DNA of 64,000 nucleotides, taken from positions 7,190,971 through 7,254,970 of the forward strand of contig NC_081333.1 of assembly GCF_022539665.2 (NCBI RefSeq). The letters are read 5' to 3'. The DNA comes from Daphnia carinata. Taxonomy: Eukaryota > Arthropoda > Branchiopoda > Diplostraca > Daphniidae. This document shows positions 46,551-64,000 of the stretch, in pieces. Below the pieces are notes generated by a model that had not been told where the DNA came from, made no database searches, and was given only the letters and a program-made list of their open reading frames with translations. Each line of letters starts with the position of its first letter. Within the stretch, counting starts at the first letter, position 1. The translations under genes and the position numbers were made by a program.

Positions 46551-48981
46551 AAATCAACATAACAAAGGCGCTACTAGCTGGAGGGCTGCAGAGCCCATCG
46601 CAAAAATAACTTACGTCAAACAACCAAAACTGCTTCCGTATTTATCTAATATTTTCTGCAATCAGCAACGTGACAACGACAAGTGAATTAAAGCTTCTTG
46701 TAAACACAAGTTTCTTCAGCATTTTCATGCTGTTCCCATAGTAAAAATACCGCATTTTTTTTACATCTTCATTACCGGCTCATTTGAGTATTCAGAGACG
46801 TCTACACGTGTTATATTGCCATTGAATAGTGAACAGGAATAGTTGCTCATGCCGGCGGAAGTCTGCAGAATGAGCGGACCTTCTATTTACAAGGGAAAAA
46901 AACCCGTCGCGGTAGGAGATGCGTTTGACAAATTGACACATACAGAACTCACAAAAAAATAATAAAAAATAACATCTATTGATGGTTCTCTGATTTAAAG
47001 ACGCTGGTCACACCTGGTTGGACAAACAAAGAAATTTCTTCGACCTTTTTTTTTTGCTGGTCTTGAATTGTCAAGTTTTTTTTCTTCTACATCTTGAAGA
47101 CGGATGATAAAAAAAAAGTCCAACTGGTTTTTGTAGATTTTGTAGCTACGCAGAAAACCTTTTTTTTGACATCTCAACACCTGACAAAAGAAAACGCTCG
47201 TAACACAAAGAGTGAAGACGGTAGTAACTGACAGGGGTTTGTGTGTGGGCGGCGACCTGCCAAGGCGGAAGAAACATCCCTCTTTTCCATTTAGTCAAAC
47301 GAGTAGGAAATAATAAATAGATTGCAATGATGAAAAAAAAGGCGGAGAAAACCAAAAGGAGGGAAGAAGGGCCATCTTACACGGATGGACAAAACTATAC
47401 AAATCTAACATAGAAAAAGGATCTGATATTCAGGATTCCCGTGCGATTTCGAATGTTTAGCTCAAGTCCTGATTTAACCTAAACCATAAAAAACGAAAGA
47501 CAATTGAATTGAACACGCCACGGCATCAATAAGGCAGGGGGTGGTACTGGCGATCCATCGATTTCCAGCAAAGAATTTGTAAATGTAATGAAATCATCGC
47601 GTGCGAGGGAGGGTCAGACGTGGTCGATCAATTCCGGCGTTCCGCTTTTTCTTTCTTTCCGCTTTTTATATGCCCGTTAAAAACATGAAAGCGGAGAAAA
47701 CCTAATTGAGTTTTACGGATATCGCATACCACACACACACGGTACATTTACAGACAACATGAGCAAACTACAGCAGCCGTGGGGAAATTTAAACGAGGCG
47801 AAGGCGGGTGAGGGCGGAGAAAAAGGGACGTACGCCAAAGGTCTGCTGTCTACTTTTTTCCTTCTTCTTCTTCCTTTTTTTAAATGGATTTGACCACTAA
47901 TTGGTCTTTGGCTTAGAGAGAAAGGACTGCTGCGCTGATGCTATTGCGGGCCGTAAAAAAAAAGGAACTTAGCCCACAGTTCCTATACAACTACAGAGTT
48001 AGTACAGGGAAAGAGGATTTATGCTTGCGATGGCATGCTCTGCAACACATTAGAAGAGGGGGGAAAGAACTCTTCTCGCTCGCTGTGCAGTATATATTTT
48101 AAACATGATGAACTCACCGAAGAAGGCAACTTCTTTTCTATGGTCGTTTTATTTAAACGCTGGCAAAAACGAGCCCTGGATGCTGAGATGTCTATCGGTA
48201 AAAGAAACAGGCACCAGTACAAGAAGAGACGAAGCAAAAAAAAAAAGTCTGGTGTGTGTGGGCCTATCTCTATGCTGACATCTTCTCCCCTCTTTTTCCA
48301 ACTTCATTATCTTTCTATTGAAGTTCATTTTAAGAAAGCTAGAAGAAAAAAAAAACTTCCGAAACGGTTTCTCGACGACAATAAGACACACAAACAGCCT
48401 TAACAACGGTAGTGTATATCTTCGTGTGTGTGTATCCGGTAGACCGTAAAGGGACCATTTTTTTGTTAGGTATACAGTCGATGTAAAGGAGAAAAAGACG
48501 TTACACGACATTCTTTCTATCGCTTTCTGTTTAGAAAATAAAAAGGGGGTGCGCGTTTTGTCTCGTTATTTTAGGAAGAATTGAACAATGTACAACAAGT
48601 TTGCATAGGTAAATCGTGTTGCATTAGACTGGACATTGTGGGACCGTGTCCATCAGATTCCATTGTCGTCGAAGATGTAGCGGACATAGGGTAATGTGAC
48701 ATAATGATGTCACATGGTCAATTTTAAAGGAAATATTTTTTTCTATTTATATCCAAATTGTCTAATTTTAGATCTGAATCAATTTCCCCAGAAATAGCTC
48801 TTATAATCTTCAATAAATCTAGATTGATTAAAAATAAACATCAACGAAAATTCACTCAGAAAAACGAATTGTTTGACGAAAAACGTCTTACGGTTTCTCC
48901 ACATCAATCCTTTAAAGACCTTGAGCCTCTTTTGTTGTCAGCATAACAAAAAAAAAATGTCAATTTAATCAGTAGCAACAG

Positions 48982-49161
48982 GACAGAGCTCAGTTGTCCA
49001 GTCCGGATCTATAGAGGAGGCTGTTTTTTTTTTGTACCCCCCTTCGATGTTGACCCGTAACTTCCGGGAACACATTGTGCATTGGAGGTCGTCTTCCATC
49101 AACATGACGGATGGGGGAATGTGCCATCCCATATCCAGCAATGTATCGCTATAGGAAAACA
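48982..49161 (-). CDS. Candidate terminal exon, unknown protein
   Basis: On the minus strand, GTTGTTTTCCTATAG is followed by an open frame DTLLDMGWHIPPSVMLMEDD, then LQCTMCSRKLRVNIEG, ending in TAA. One CxxC pair is present. No upstream exon or gene could be joined, and codon bias is only moderate. It may be chance. Confidence 0.22.
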
Positions 49162-50797
49162 ACTTCGTTTACGATAGCCACAATAGTACATGGAAGGCTA
49201 GCCGAATGGGTATGAACCCACGTTTGGTTTATAAGTGAATACGTTACGAGATCATCTCACATTTCCCCACTTGTCTAGTATTTTTGGGCATCAAATGTAT
49301 GTTTTTGAAGGGGAGGAAGAAAAAACCAATCAATATTGTCTGTTTCTCCGTTTCGTTTTTCTTCGTTTGGTTGGCATTATCGAACGAGAGCCCTCCTGAA
49401 AAATAAGAGATATAAGCGGTCATTTGCATACAACCGCGATTAGAGCTTCAATCGTGCATATAGCGAACGAACGGGATAAAAGAAATAGTGGAAGGGGAGA
49501 AATAAAAGCTGGATTTATCGTGGCGAACGTTTTACGACTGACGATGACACTCCTTCTCTTGATTGAGCGAGGAGGCCCTCACTCAATCACTCGCGCACCA
49601 ACGACCATCAAAGTTTGTAAAACTGAAAGAAAACATTTTTTCTCTTCTAGTCTAATCATAATAATTTACGTCTTTGTCATATTTTTCTACGTGTGGGATA
49701 AAACTAACGTCCTATGATGTCCATTTTTAAAAAAGATTCTGTTTAGCTTGATAGCCGATTTGTTTTGCATTTATTATCGTGGCGATTTAGACTGTTACAT
49801 TTTACATTAACTTCTTTATTTTTTGCTAAGGAACTTATTGGTTTACTAAGAATATTTCTGTTGATGCAGCCGATGATTTTTTTTTTTTTTTCTAAGAACC
49901 ATAAAATAGCTTCCAACGCTCTGAAATCACGTTGTTAACGTCCCCCGTCTTCAGTTACCTCGGTGCATTCCAACTTTTATATTCTTTTATTCTTCCTGCG
50001 AGAAAATAACAAGGACAGTTCCATAACGCACACTATTGCCAACTGCTGCGGGCGTTGGCATAATGAAACCAAACTGTCCTTCCTTTTATCGACCCGTCCA
50101 ATCTGTTTCCCAAATTGCATTTACCGGGAATTTCCCCAAATCACATATTTTTTGGTGGCCAATCACCTATTAATAGTCGCCATTCTTAGACACGTAATAA
50201 AACAATCAAATGGTATCATAATCTTATCAGCTAGTAGAAATTTCCGAAAATCCCGCGACATCGATGCAACAAAAGAAAAACCCCAAAGATTTGAACTTTC
50301 CACTTTTAGGCTATCGCTTTCGGCCAGCAACTCCTTCTTCAACAAAAGAGAAGTAGAAAAAGAAAAGGCCAAAATAAATAAATAAAAAGAAAATGAAACA
50401 AGCTATTCGAACCTTCAGGGAAAAGGAAGAACAAAAATCCCACAATATTTGAAACGGCAGAATGTTGTGCCATTTGCAGCAGCGACGACACACGACAGCA
50501 AGACAGAGAGCTATAATATAGTATATAGTATATACATATATATAAACATCTGCTAATGGAGTGGTCGTGTTGTCCGACTCCATCCCTCAACTGGTTTTTA
50601 TGGCACTAGCAGATGAGGGGGGGTTCGTAGTTGGGCTAGGAGGACGAAGGTATAATAACCGTTTATCTCTTGGCTCTCTCTCTACGTCTTTCGTTTGACT
50701 GTTACGCTCTTTCCTATACATACACCGAAAGCCACGTTTTGAAATATTCGAAATTGTATTCGATCCGTTTTGTTTTGTTTTTTTTCAGGCAGAAATT

Positions 50798-50821
50798 GAG
50801 AGAGAGAGAGAGAGAGAGAGA
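50798..50821. repeat. (GA)12 microsatellite
   Basis: Perfect GA repeat in intergenic DNA. Confidence 0.85.
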
Positions 50822-53200
50822 TATCTTTCTTTCTTTAAAGATCTTGGACACATTCTTGAGTATGAACTCGACAGGTGAGATAATAGACTCCACGGGCGGT
50901 TTATCGGACAGATTGATTGGGATACGATCGCATGATGGAAAACAGTTTTGAATGCATTCTTTCTCCACTCTGTCTGCCTGGCCTTTTAAACAAAAAAAAA
51001 ATTATATTTTATTTATTCAGCTTCGTTGGCTTTCGTGAGCCTTGTCGGGACAAATACGTCGGCCAGGGAAGAAAAAAAATTGCGGCCGAAGGGCGGCGGC
51101 TGTTTTAAAGCCTACCTTCTTTTTCACGGCGCTGTTGACTTGTATATTCCTAAATCAAATATTAAATACTAAACGCTCTTCGTTCTAAGATGTCGGTCGC
51201 CATCAGGAGGGGCCGAGAACGAACGAACGTAAAGGAATGAGCTCGCCTTGTGTTTGAACAGCTGAAGTGAGAAATAGAAAGTGAGTTCCGTAAAAAAGGA
51301 AAAAAAAAAAACGTTTTACGATCTATTTTTTCTATTTCACGTTGGGGGAAAATTTTGAAAAAAGAAAGAAAGCGTGGACGGAGGAAACCAAGTCTGCGTT
51401 TGCTATGATAGTGCGTAATGTAAATTTCCTGGACGAAAATAACGCGGGCAAAAAAATAAAAAAATACGTTCACGGTTTTCATAGACTTTGGGATATCAAA
51501 TCGAAAAACGAGGTAGTCAAATTGGCGCCGACCACGTGTTGAGTTGAAAAAGAATTGAAAAAAGAACTGGGCTGCAACGCCCTCCAGTAGACGACAACTG
51601 ACTAGCCAGAAAAACTCAAATAAAATTTTTGAAACAAAACACGAAATTTATTTATTCTCGAAATCTGACGGGTCAGAAGGAGCGGAAAACGTCCCCGACC
51701 TAATTGACTTTGGCTTTAAATGCACTCAAAATCTATTCTGTGTTTCGTTTGGTGTGTCCATTTGAGTTGTAGCTAACAATTTGGCATTGCCCTATTTGGT
51801 CGTGAATTTTTTTTTGCCGACAAGAGTTATGCATTTCCTATTCATTAAACAGAGTGCCTTGATGGCAGTCATCTTGGGCTCGCACAAATGGCGGGCCGCT
51901 ATTCCAATTCAAATGAAAGAGAAGAAAAAACAGAAAATTAAGCGAAAAACTAATAAATAAATTGCTCAAATGTGAGACTATAGGAAAGAAGTGCTTAGTA
52001 ACAAAGGTACAGGAAAGCTGACAAGTCCACAATGTCATGTCCTTTTCGATCGTTGGTCAGCGCAAAAAGGGTCCACATATTTTACCTGACACACTAAATA
52101 GGATTTGCCTAATCACATAGCCAAAGGTATTAGACATATTTCCTTATCAATCAATACACGCGGACCGGACGAGAGAAAAAGGTCGTCCAGTTCCGTGTAA
52201 TTTCGTCCCTTCTAGCGACGAACTTATGTAAAAAAAAAATCGCCCGTCGTGATAAACGACTAAACAAATTCTCTTGAAAGTAATAGTGTAGTTATAAACT
52301 TGTTCCAACGCAACAGCTGGACTAAAAGAAAAAAACAGTTCGAGGAAAAGGTGAGACAAAAAACAAAAATGGAGGGTCGGCAAACGATTTCGGTGACAAG
52401 TCAATAATTGTGTGTGGAGCTGAGCTGCCGCATTTCAAACCTATCTTAGCCGCTGTGTTGCTTGTTTGAACGTTTGAGGAGGGGGGGGGGGTGTTTTTAT
52501 GATTATTTTTTTACTAGGCCGACTTATCTTATTCTCTCTTCCTATTTGGGCCTCTTTCTCTCACATTTTGTGGCTGTCTGTTTGTTGTTTGGCTGCTGCT
52601 GCTACGACGTTTGAACGATAACGGTTTGGGCATCATCTGGACTTATCGTGACAAACGCCTTGCGTTCAGTTTGCTCCCCTCGGTCGTAAGTCCTCGTCCT
52701 CCTTTCCGTAATGGGATTTAAATTGATTTATGGGACGTTGTCGAACGATACGAGAACAGGTGCCTGTTTTCGGCCACCACTTTGGTTTCCTTTCGGCAAT
52801 ATGAGTTTTAAAAATTACCTCCGACTTTGTCTGCCATCTAACGATGAATTTCGATAACTAAAAGTGCTGCCATCTATAGTGGAGCGCGGCTGTTAAACGC
52901 CATCTAGCGATGCTAGAAAACACTGAGTGCATTGAAAGCCGAGAGGTGCGGTACCTATCTTCCGACGAATCAACGCTTAAAATAGAGCTGATGTCATGGA
53001 AATTTGAAAGTAAGCAACAAGGTGCCCCCCCTCACCTCTGGAAAAATCCCACACGAGAGCGATGCACCGTATGAACCAACGGTCACGATTACCGAAAGTA
53101 ACCATTGTACACAACTGTCAACGTCCAGAACACACAGTTGGTCAATATTAGAAAAGCCACCACCATCCCATAAATCCCGACAGATTATTTGTTAACTTAC

Positions 53201-53330
53201 CATTGGGTTTACCAGTAGTGATTTTAATCCGACGTCCAATTAAAGTCCAAAAATCTCGCAACGATAGACCGCGTTTTGGACTTCGTGATTCGCATTTTTT
53301 GAAAGAATGTTTACACGACAAATCACACAA
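53201..53330 (-). CDS. Candidate internal exon, unknown protein
   Basis: On the minus strand, an open frame ESRSPKRGLSLRDFWTLIGR followed by RIKITTGKPN ends at a consensus donor (CCCAATG/GTAAGT). No acceptor with a pyrimidine tract is clear on its 5' side. The peptide is not recognised. Confidence 0.18.
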
Positions 53331-55071
53331 AAAAAATCTGTTTTCTTTCTCTTTGACCAGGTGAGTTCACACATGCACCGATGCATTTTCCATCATTTTT
53401 TTTGTTGTTGTTGATGTCTACTACGTTTGTTTTTTTTCGGCGTAAATAAAACCAGATCCGCGCACTCGTGAAGCCTCGACTATGAATGAATGGTACAGTC
53501 CATTCACGGAAGACGTTAAAAAAAAAGAGAAGGGGCGCCCCACACACCGGCACACCTTAGTTGTTGTAGTTGTATACCCTTCTCTCGGCATAGCAAATGT
53601 TAAAGCTTTTTTCCTCTCTTTCTCCCGTGAGTTTCTCGTGAGGCCACCGCATTCACGTTGCGTACATTTTAACAATGGCCTGTGGTGCGGGGGCACTCCT
53701 TCGCACAACTTGCTAATTTTAATAATGATGCCCTTGTAGACCACACTATCGTTACGTTCACTGGAGGCCACACTACACGCAAAACTTGACTCAACGTTAA
53801 CGATAATGATACTAAACAGCAAAGTTCTTTGGGGTGACTTGATTCTTACACCTTTTTTTTTCGAATACGTTCGTCATCATTCGGACCCAATCGTGTTGGT
53901 TGGCAGGGCGGAGAAGTGGGGTACGAACCCGGATGAGAGAGGAGGAGGGGAATGGTTCAACAAAGAGAAAACGCGTGCGTTTGTGGGGTTTTTCGTTTAT
54001 TACTGAAATGATATGAAAAGACGGGTTAGGTCATCGACGAGCAAGGGGCAATACACACGCACGATCCCTCCCTTTTTGTTTGTTGTATATGGATATGTGT
54101 ATGAGATAAGGTGAACGAGAGAAAAAACAAATTCAAAATTCAAATCATCGTTTACAATTGCGATCCGTTTTTTTTTTTGTTCTGGATGCGATTGCCACTT
54201 GTCATCACGTCTAGATCAAGCGAAGGGTAAATACATAGGCACCGTCTATTTATATTAATGTATTTTTGAATAGTGTTTCAACGATGATGTCTGCATGTAT
54301 CGTACTGTCAGACGGAGCAACGTTGAAAACTAATATTGATTGAGCCGGTGCAATTTTGATTGATACACTATCACCTGTGGTCTTGTCTCGTCTTGATGTC
54401 GCCAGTATATAAAGCTCTCGTGTGCGCTACACTGGCTTCGATTAAAGAAAACTCGTTTGGGTCCTTCCTCCTTCTCGTGGCTTTTGATTTCGAATTCTTT
54501 TACTTTTTTGCATTTTTTGCGTTTTGTTTATTAACGGCTAATATACTGACCGAGCTATAAAATAGGCTTTTGTAATCAGTCGATGATGTCATCCCCACTC
54601 GTCCAGATCCGGTTCACACACGCAACTGGGATTTACAACTCAAATAATATGATGACCTTTCTCTCCCATTATCTTTTTTTTTATATAAAGCTCTTTTGTA
54701 AAGTGTCATCATCGTCCCACACAATTCTCCATTTTTTTTCGTGACGTCTCCTCGTTGTTACTCGCCGATCGATTGACGGATGGCAAAAGATCGAATTACA
54801 CTTTACATCCGCACCAATAAATCCTAGATTGCTTCTCGTCAAGTCTATAACCGCGTTGCCTACAAGGACTTGACATTTTTTTTTCTCTCGTCTAATAGAT
54901 CCTCGGTACTGATATATACCCCTCCCCTCTACGTTATTTTTTTTTTTAAGTCTACTTAAATCCCATCGACCCCTCTTTTGCGGCAAAGTAGTACACACGC
55001 GCTGGTACACACACCCACCATTTTAATCCCAACAATAGAGAAAAGATAGTAGACAGTACAAACGTAGGCAT

Positions 55072-55081
55072 GTCACGTGAC
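55072..55081. promoter_or_regulatory. GTCACGTGAC palindromic E-box, second copy
   Basis: Identical to the site at 41045-41054. It lies just beyond the predicted 3' end of the COE gene. Confidence 0.4.
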
Positions 55082-55241
55082 CAGCCAAATCGAACGTCGT
55101 TCTCTTGTTTGCCCACTTTCCCACCTTACGAGACAACCAAACAGTAGAGAGTAAGGAAAAAAAAAAAATGTAATACGTGGAATCCCCTCAACCAGTTGAG
55201 TAAACTTCACTGATGTTGGCTGGCATAACATTCAAGATGAC

Positions 55242-56428
55242 TTTATTGACTGAGAGATGTAAAAAGAAGGGAAAAAGAAAACTAGGAAAAAGGATGTTTT
55301 TCAATATGTACACACACAAGTTTTTCACATTTGTTTAGTTGTTGTTACTAATAATTTTAAGGGGGAAAAAATAAGAAGTTTGAAAATGACATTTTTTTTT
55401 TTACATGGGAGCAGACAAACAAAATGAACCCATTCACATAACACGAGGACAGTTAAAAGATACCTTTGTTGATTTATCTTTAAAAAAAAAATTCTTTGTT
55501 TTGTAATGACAAAGGAGGGGATTATAAGTCGATTAGAAGATTTTTTCGTCCGAATCAGCTCACTTTTTGTAGAAACAGCGAGTTGATGGTTTTAGGTTTT
55601 TGTTTGTTATGAGGGTGGTAGTACATACACAGCAATTCAATCACTCCACCCTCAATTCACACACATGCGACATTCTGTTTACCTTTGATTAATTACACAA
55701 TACATAACACATCTCCCCACCAAAAAAAAAAAAGAACTATGAAAACGATTAGGATAAACGGTCGCTACATCAGATTTATAAGACTTTTCAGAAAAAAAAT
55801 AGGGAAACAATTTTTTTTTTGTTATTTTGTTTACAAAAAAGAGGGGGGAAGGGGACAAAAAGAATATTGCATCAATACTTAGTATACGAATCTTTCTTCA
55901 TCTCCCTTCACATTCGGGAAATCAGAAAGTGAATACACGAGGAACCTAAGCCCGGCCCTTTGAAGAAAATGAAAAACTTGTTATACAATTTCAAAAATGA
56001 AAGGAAGATATGGTTACTTTAGGTGCTTAAAAAAATGAATTTTTTTTTAAAAAGACAACTGTTAGCTCTTTTTTCCCATTAAAGAGCGGACAAACAAAGA
56101 AAACGAAAGTCGACATTGATAACAGAGATCGTCATGGTATTACAGATCACGCTCACACGGCTGACAAGTAAAAATAACGAATAAAAAACCCATTTCATCC
56201 TTAAAATTTAGCGTTTCTCTTTAGTAGTTCGAAAAAATAAAAAATTACGATCCTGCAAGAAATTCCCTTTCACACAGTGTCAATTCGATACCATCGACGT
56301 GGCTTCTTTGGCACAAAATATATTTTTTAAATTCAAAAATCCGTCAATATTTGCTTTCATCTTCGTTCCAAATTTTTCTTTTTTTGATGTGGCTGCCAAT
56401 GACGTGTGTTGACTTGGTATTAATCAGG
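55242..56428 (-). other. Probable 3'UTR of the COE gene
   Basis: AT-rich minus-strand sequence after the proposed TGA. The first AATAAA in this direction lies at 55242-55247 (TTTATT on the plus strand). No further COE-like exon is recognisable here. If other C-terminal exons exist, this would be intron instead. Confidence 0.35.
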
Positions 56429-61534
<5,106 letters not shown>

Positions 61535-64000
61535 ATAACAATCAAACAAAATGGCTCTCACGCCACCAACTTGTTACGGAATAAAAATCAAACTGATTTG
61601 CACACTGAAATCACTAATCGCACCAAAAATTTTAATAAAATAGCCGTCCTTTCTAAATTTCTTTTTTTTTTCAATTAAAAAAAAAAGAATATCGAAGAGA
61701 GGTGAGTGACTGACGATGATGCAAGTCTTACGATAAAAAAAGAAACTAAAGTAAGAGAGACTCTGTGGAGAGATGACCAGGACGTCGACTTGACCGAAGC
61801 GAGTGCTGGAGCGAGACTCTCGAGAGACTGGGAGATTTTTCCCTTTTGGCGCGCGTCTCTTCGATCACAGAGAGAGGATGGTATGGGGGTGGTTGTGTGT
61901 ATACACCCACTAGCGAGGGCTGCGAAGGGGATGGGGTCATAGGTCAGTATCTAGTTTTTATCCCCCCCCCCTTCCACCTCCTTACGTATATGCTACAGAG
62001 ATCCCATAAAAAGTGGGGGTGGTCTCGAGCGGGTTACCAGTGTTGGCTTTTCCCCAATGGCGTGTGTGTGTTGGCTCCGCCCTCTCGAGGGGGGATTTCG
62101 GCCAATCCGAATCCCAAGGGCCAATGAACGCGAGAACTCTCGCCGGGGGGGCGAGGACTTGTGTGTGTGCTGGTTATACATGGAGCCACTCCATCTCCTT
62201 GTATGGTACACACACATTTTTGCGCGCCCTCAACAACGTGAATGTATCACATTGTATATTGAACAGCCAAGAAGTTGGAAACTCCATAACACAACTCTTG
62301 ATTGTTTTTTTTGTTCCCCTCCAAAAAATCAATGGCCACTTGGTTCATTTTTTGGAAATACGAAAAAACACTTTCGATTTTTCTAATCAAGAAAAGAAGC
62401 CCTGTTCAAATGAATTTCAACGTGGTCGAAACAATTGGAAAAATGGATCATTTGGCAATGACGCCATGATGGGAGGCCATCTTTTCGGCACAAGTGAACT
62501 CAAGAAGGCCATTGTTCGAGTGTTGCAGGTGTCGGAAACATTTCGCTTCGGTTAATTTTGCAATCGTCAAAAGAAAAAAATGTCATGGCCAAAATGTTTT
62601 CTTCTCCCCCTATTGTTTTTGTTATTTCGTTGGAAATTCCCCCCTAATTCCAAGTCTAAGAAAAAAAAAACGCCATTTTGTATTTTCTTACCCCTCCCTT
62701 CACTTGGGATGACCCTAGAGACACGCAATTTTCGCACAGCCTTGGAGAAATTACTTGTGAAGGTTATTTTTCTTTTCTAACTAGAAGGCCTAAAAAAAAA
62801 ACGAATGGGGGAGGCTAAGAATAGAAAACAAAGTCGGCCATTTTGTGTGTTGTGAAGAAAAAAAAAACGACCTTGGATTGACACAACGAAAATGCAATCG
62901 AATTTGATATTTCCGTACAGCTATTGGTTTAAAGGTTATTATCGTATCGAAAAGAGGATCGTGTCCGAATGAGTTTCCAGCACACGCAAGAGAAAGCAAT
63001 CTTCTCTTGTCTAGATCAAAATATCCTTTTGCTATTTGTTTTTATTTCATCATCTTCAATGATGAGAGGGAGAGCGTGATGGAATTAAAAATCCCCCTAC
63101 AACAGGGACGTGAATCGCGTGTACGTGAGGCCAATCAAGTTTTGAACCAAAAAAAAGCCGGCGGTGTTCCAAAACTTTGTAGAACATTTTTCTTATCTGA
63201 TGGTATGCAAATTTTTCTGAAACAAAGAGAACTTTTAGCATTGCGGAACTCATTTGCATGAGGGTCGCCGCCCATGACCAATTAATTTAATATCCCCCCT
63301 CTTTTTGCTCAAATATGAAAACAAAAGTTGTCCAGTTGATGGACAGTTGTATACAGACTGATAACAGCTAACGGATTACACACACACAGCTCGGGCTAAT
63401 CTCCCAACTTAACTCTTAACGTTAAAAACCGAGTTCCATTATCGTTTTCTCTTTATATTACAGTTGGATATGTTTTTGTTACTCTACTGTAATACTCTTT
63501 CTTTTTTTTTTCCCGAGTGCGTGTTATTTGGCTGCTGGTCTCCCTTCTGACAGCTTCGGGACCCCCTGCAACAAAGTTCCTCCCAAGAGACTTGGCTCCT
63601 CCCCATTTCCCGACTCGCATCTCTTCAACGGCATTATACAGACAGCTAAAGGAAATGTTTGGGGAGTTTTACTAGTTTTTACTTCTAGCTTCCCTCTCTA
63701 TATCTGTGTGTGTGTGTGTGTGTAGGTTTAAATATAAGTTGCGTTTCTCTCCCCTTCCCTGTTCAAAAAAAAAAAATGTGTGTTTACGTTGAACTCATCT
63801 CTCAGTTTCAACCGGCAATCAACTTGCCATCGGCACTTCGTCTGTTGTTTTTCGGAATTTTTTCCAAATGCGGGATTTTCAAAAATAAAAAAATTTGAAA
63901 TTGATTTCAACGTTAAAGTCCTATAGTGGCAGCTAATATATCAGAGAGAGAGAAACACGAAGTAGCCTCTTCTTTTTTAAAGGGGGGCGTCTCCAGGGTG
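61535..64000. other. Upstream region of the COE gene
   Basis: No exon is recognised. A GC-richer patch at about 61750-62200 holds GGCGCGCG, CTCCGCCC and two GGCCAAT elements (about 62099 and 62120) and is a plausible promoter-proximal region. TCAGTC on the minus strand at 61713-61708 is a candidate initiator without a DPE. A (GT)10 tract lies at 63704-63723. An open frame at 62013-62555 lacks support. Confidence 0.4.

Larger units (their letters stand above)
46560..55240. other. Intergenic between the FGF and COE genes
   Basis: Mostly AT-rich, with fewer microsatellites than the left half. A (GA)12 lies at 50798-50821. Candidate minus-strand exons lie at 48982-49161 and 53201-53330, both weak. 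Three GCCATCTA motifs occur within 75 bp at 52833-52906. Otherwise nothing recognisable. Confidence 0.5.

Noticed and set aside
53915-53945. GTACGAACCC tRNA-like box
   Set aside because: No partner A box or cloverleaf in the surrounding sequence.
62013-62555. 180-codon plus-strand open frame upstream of the COE gene
   Set aside because: No homology recognised, begins in the promoter-like GC patch, codon bias weak; the end (GGHLFGTSELKKAIVRVLQ) looks protein-like but stands alone.

Overview
This is eukaryotic DNA, most likely from a branchiopod crustacean of the Daphnia type. I infer this from four things: a collier/knot-like COE gene closer to the arthropod than the vertebrate form (single helix-2 motif), an FGF with a very long tail, Drosophila-style TCAGTC initiator plus +28 DPE core promoters, and short GT-AG introns in AT-rich DNA full of T/A homopolymers and dinucleotide microsatellites. 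The species is not proved. Only about 5 percent of the window is confidently coding. I see no tRNA, rRNA, CRISPR array, prokaryotic gene or transposon protein.

Three protein-coding genes are supported by conserved motifs, consistent splice phases and codon bias. (1) 411-2125 (+): the 3' part of a DUSP11/PIR1-type RNA 5'-phosphatase. The P-loop HCTHGLNRTGY is present, followed by a disordered tail of about 310 residues; the N-terminal part lies left of the window. (2) 35079-40373 (+): a secreted FGF ligand in five coding exons, about 602 aa, with a signal peptide, an FGF core and a tail of about 380 residues. A second promoter and first exon at about 19.7-20.45 kb appears to splice in phase into the same second exon, which would make a 15.4-kb first intron. 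(3) 61534-56429 (-): a COE/EBF transcription factor (collier/knot) in 13 coding exons, about 449 aa, with DNA-binding domain, zinc knuckle, IPT/TIG and helix-loop-helix. The FGF and COE genes point towards each other.

Layout: 1-2465 phosphatase; 2.47-19.6 kb apparently gene-free, simple-sequence-rich DNA; 19.6-20.45 kb GAGA/palindrome/Inr/DPE promoter and first exon; 20.45-34.78 kb probable FGF intron; 34.78-40.5 kb FGF proximal promoter and exons; 40.5-43.85 kb intergenic with a 95-bp CT microsatellite and a coding-like island near 42.9 kb; 43.85-46.55 kb an AT-rich tandem array with six hairpin-bearing units and a near-identical 845-848-bp higher-order duplication; 46.6-55.2 kb intergenic with two weak candidate exons; 55.24-61.53 kb COE gene; 61.54-64 kb its upstream region.

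FGF ligands and COE factors are both developmental regulators, which fits the wide non-coding flanks, but no direct pathway link between these genes can be read from the sequence. The main unexplained items are the two FGF promoters with phase-compatible alternative N-termini, the hairpin array, perfect palindromes near both promoters, the unusual ends of the COE protein and the coding-like island at 42.9 kb.
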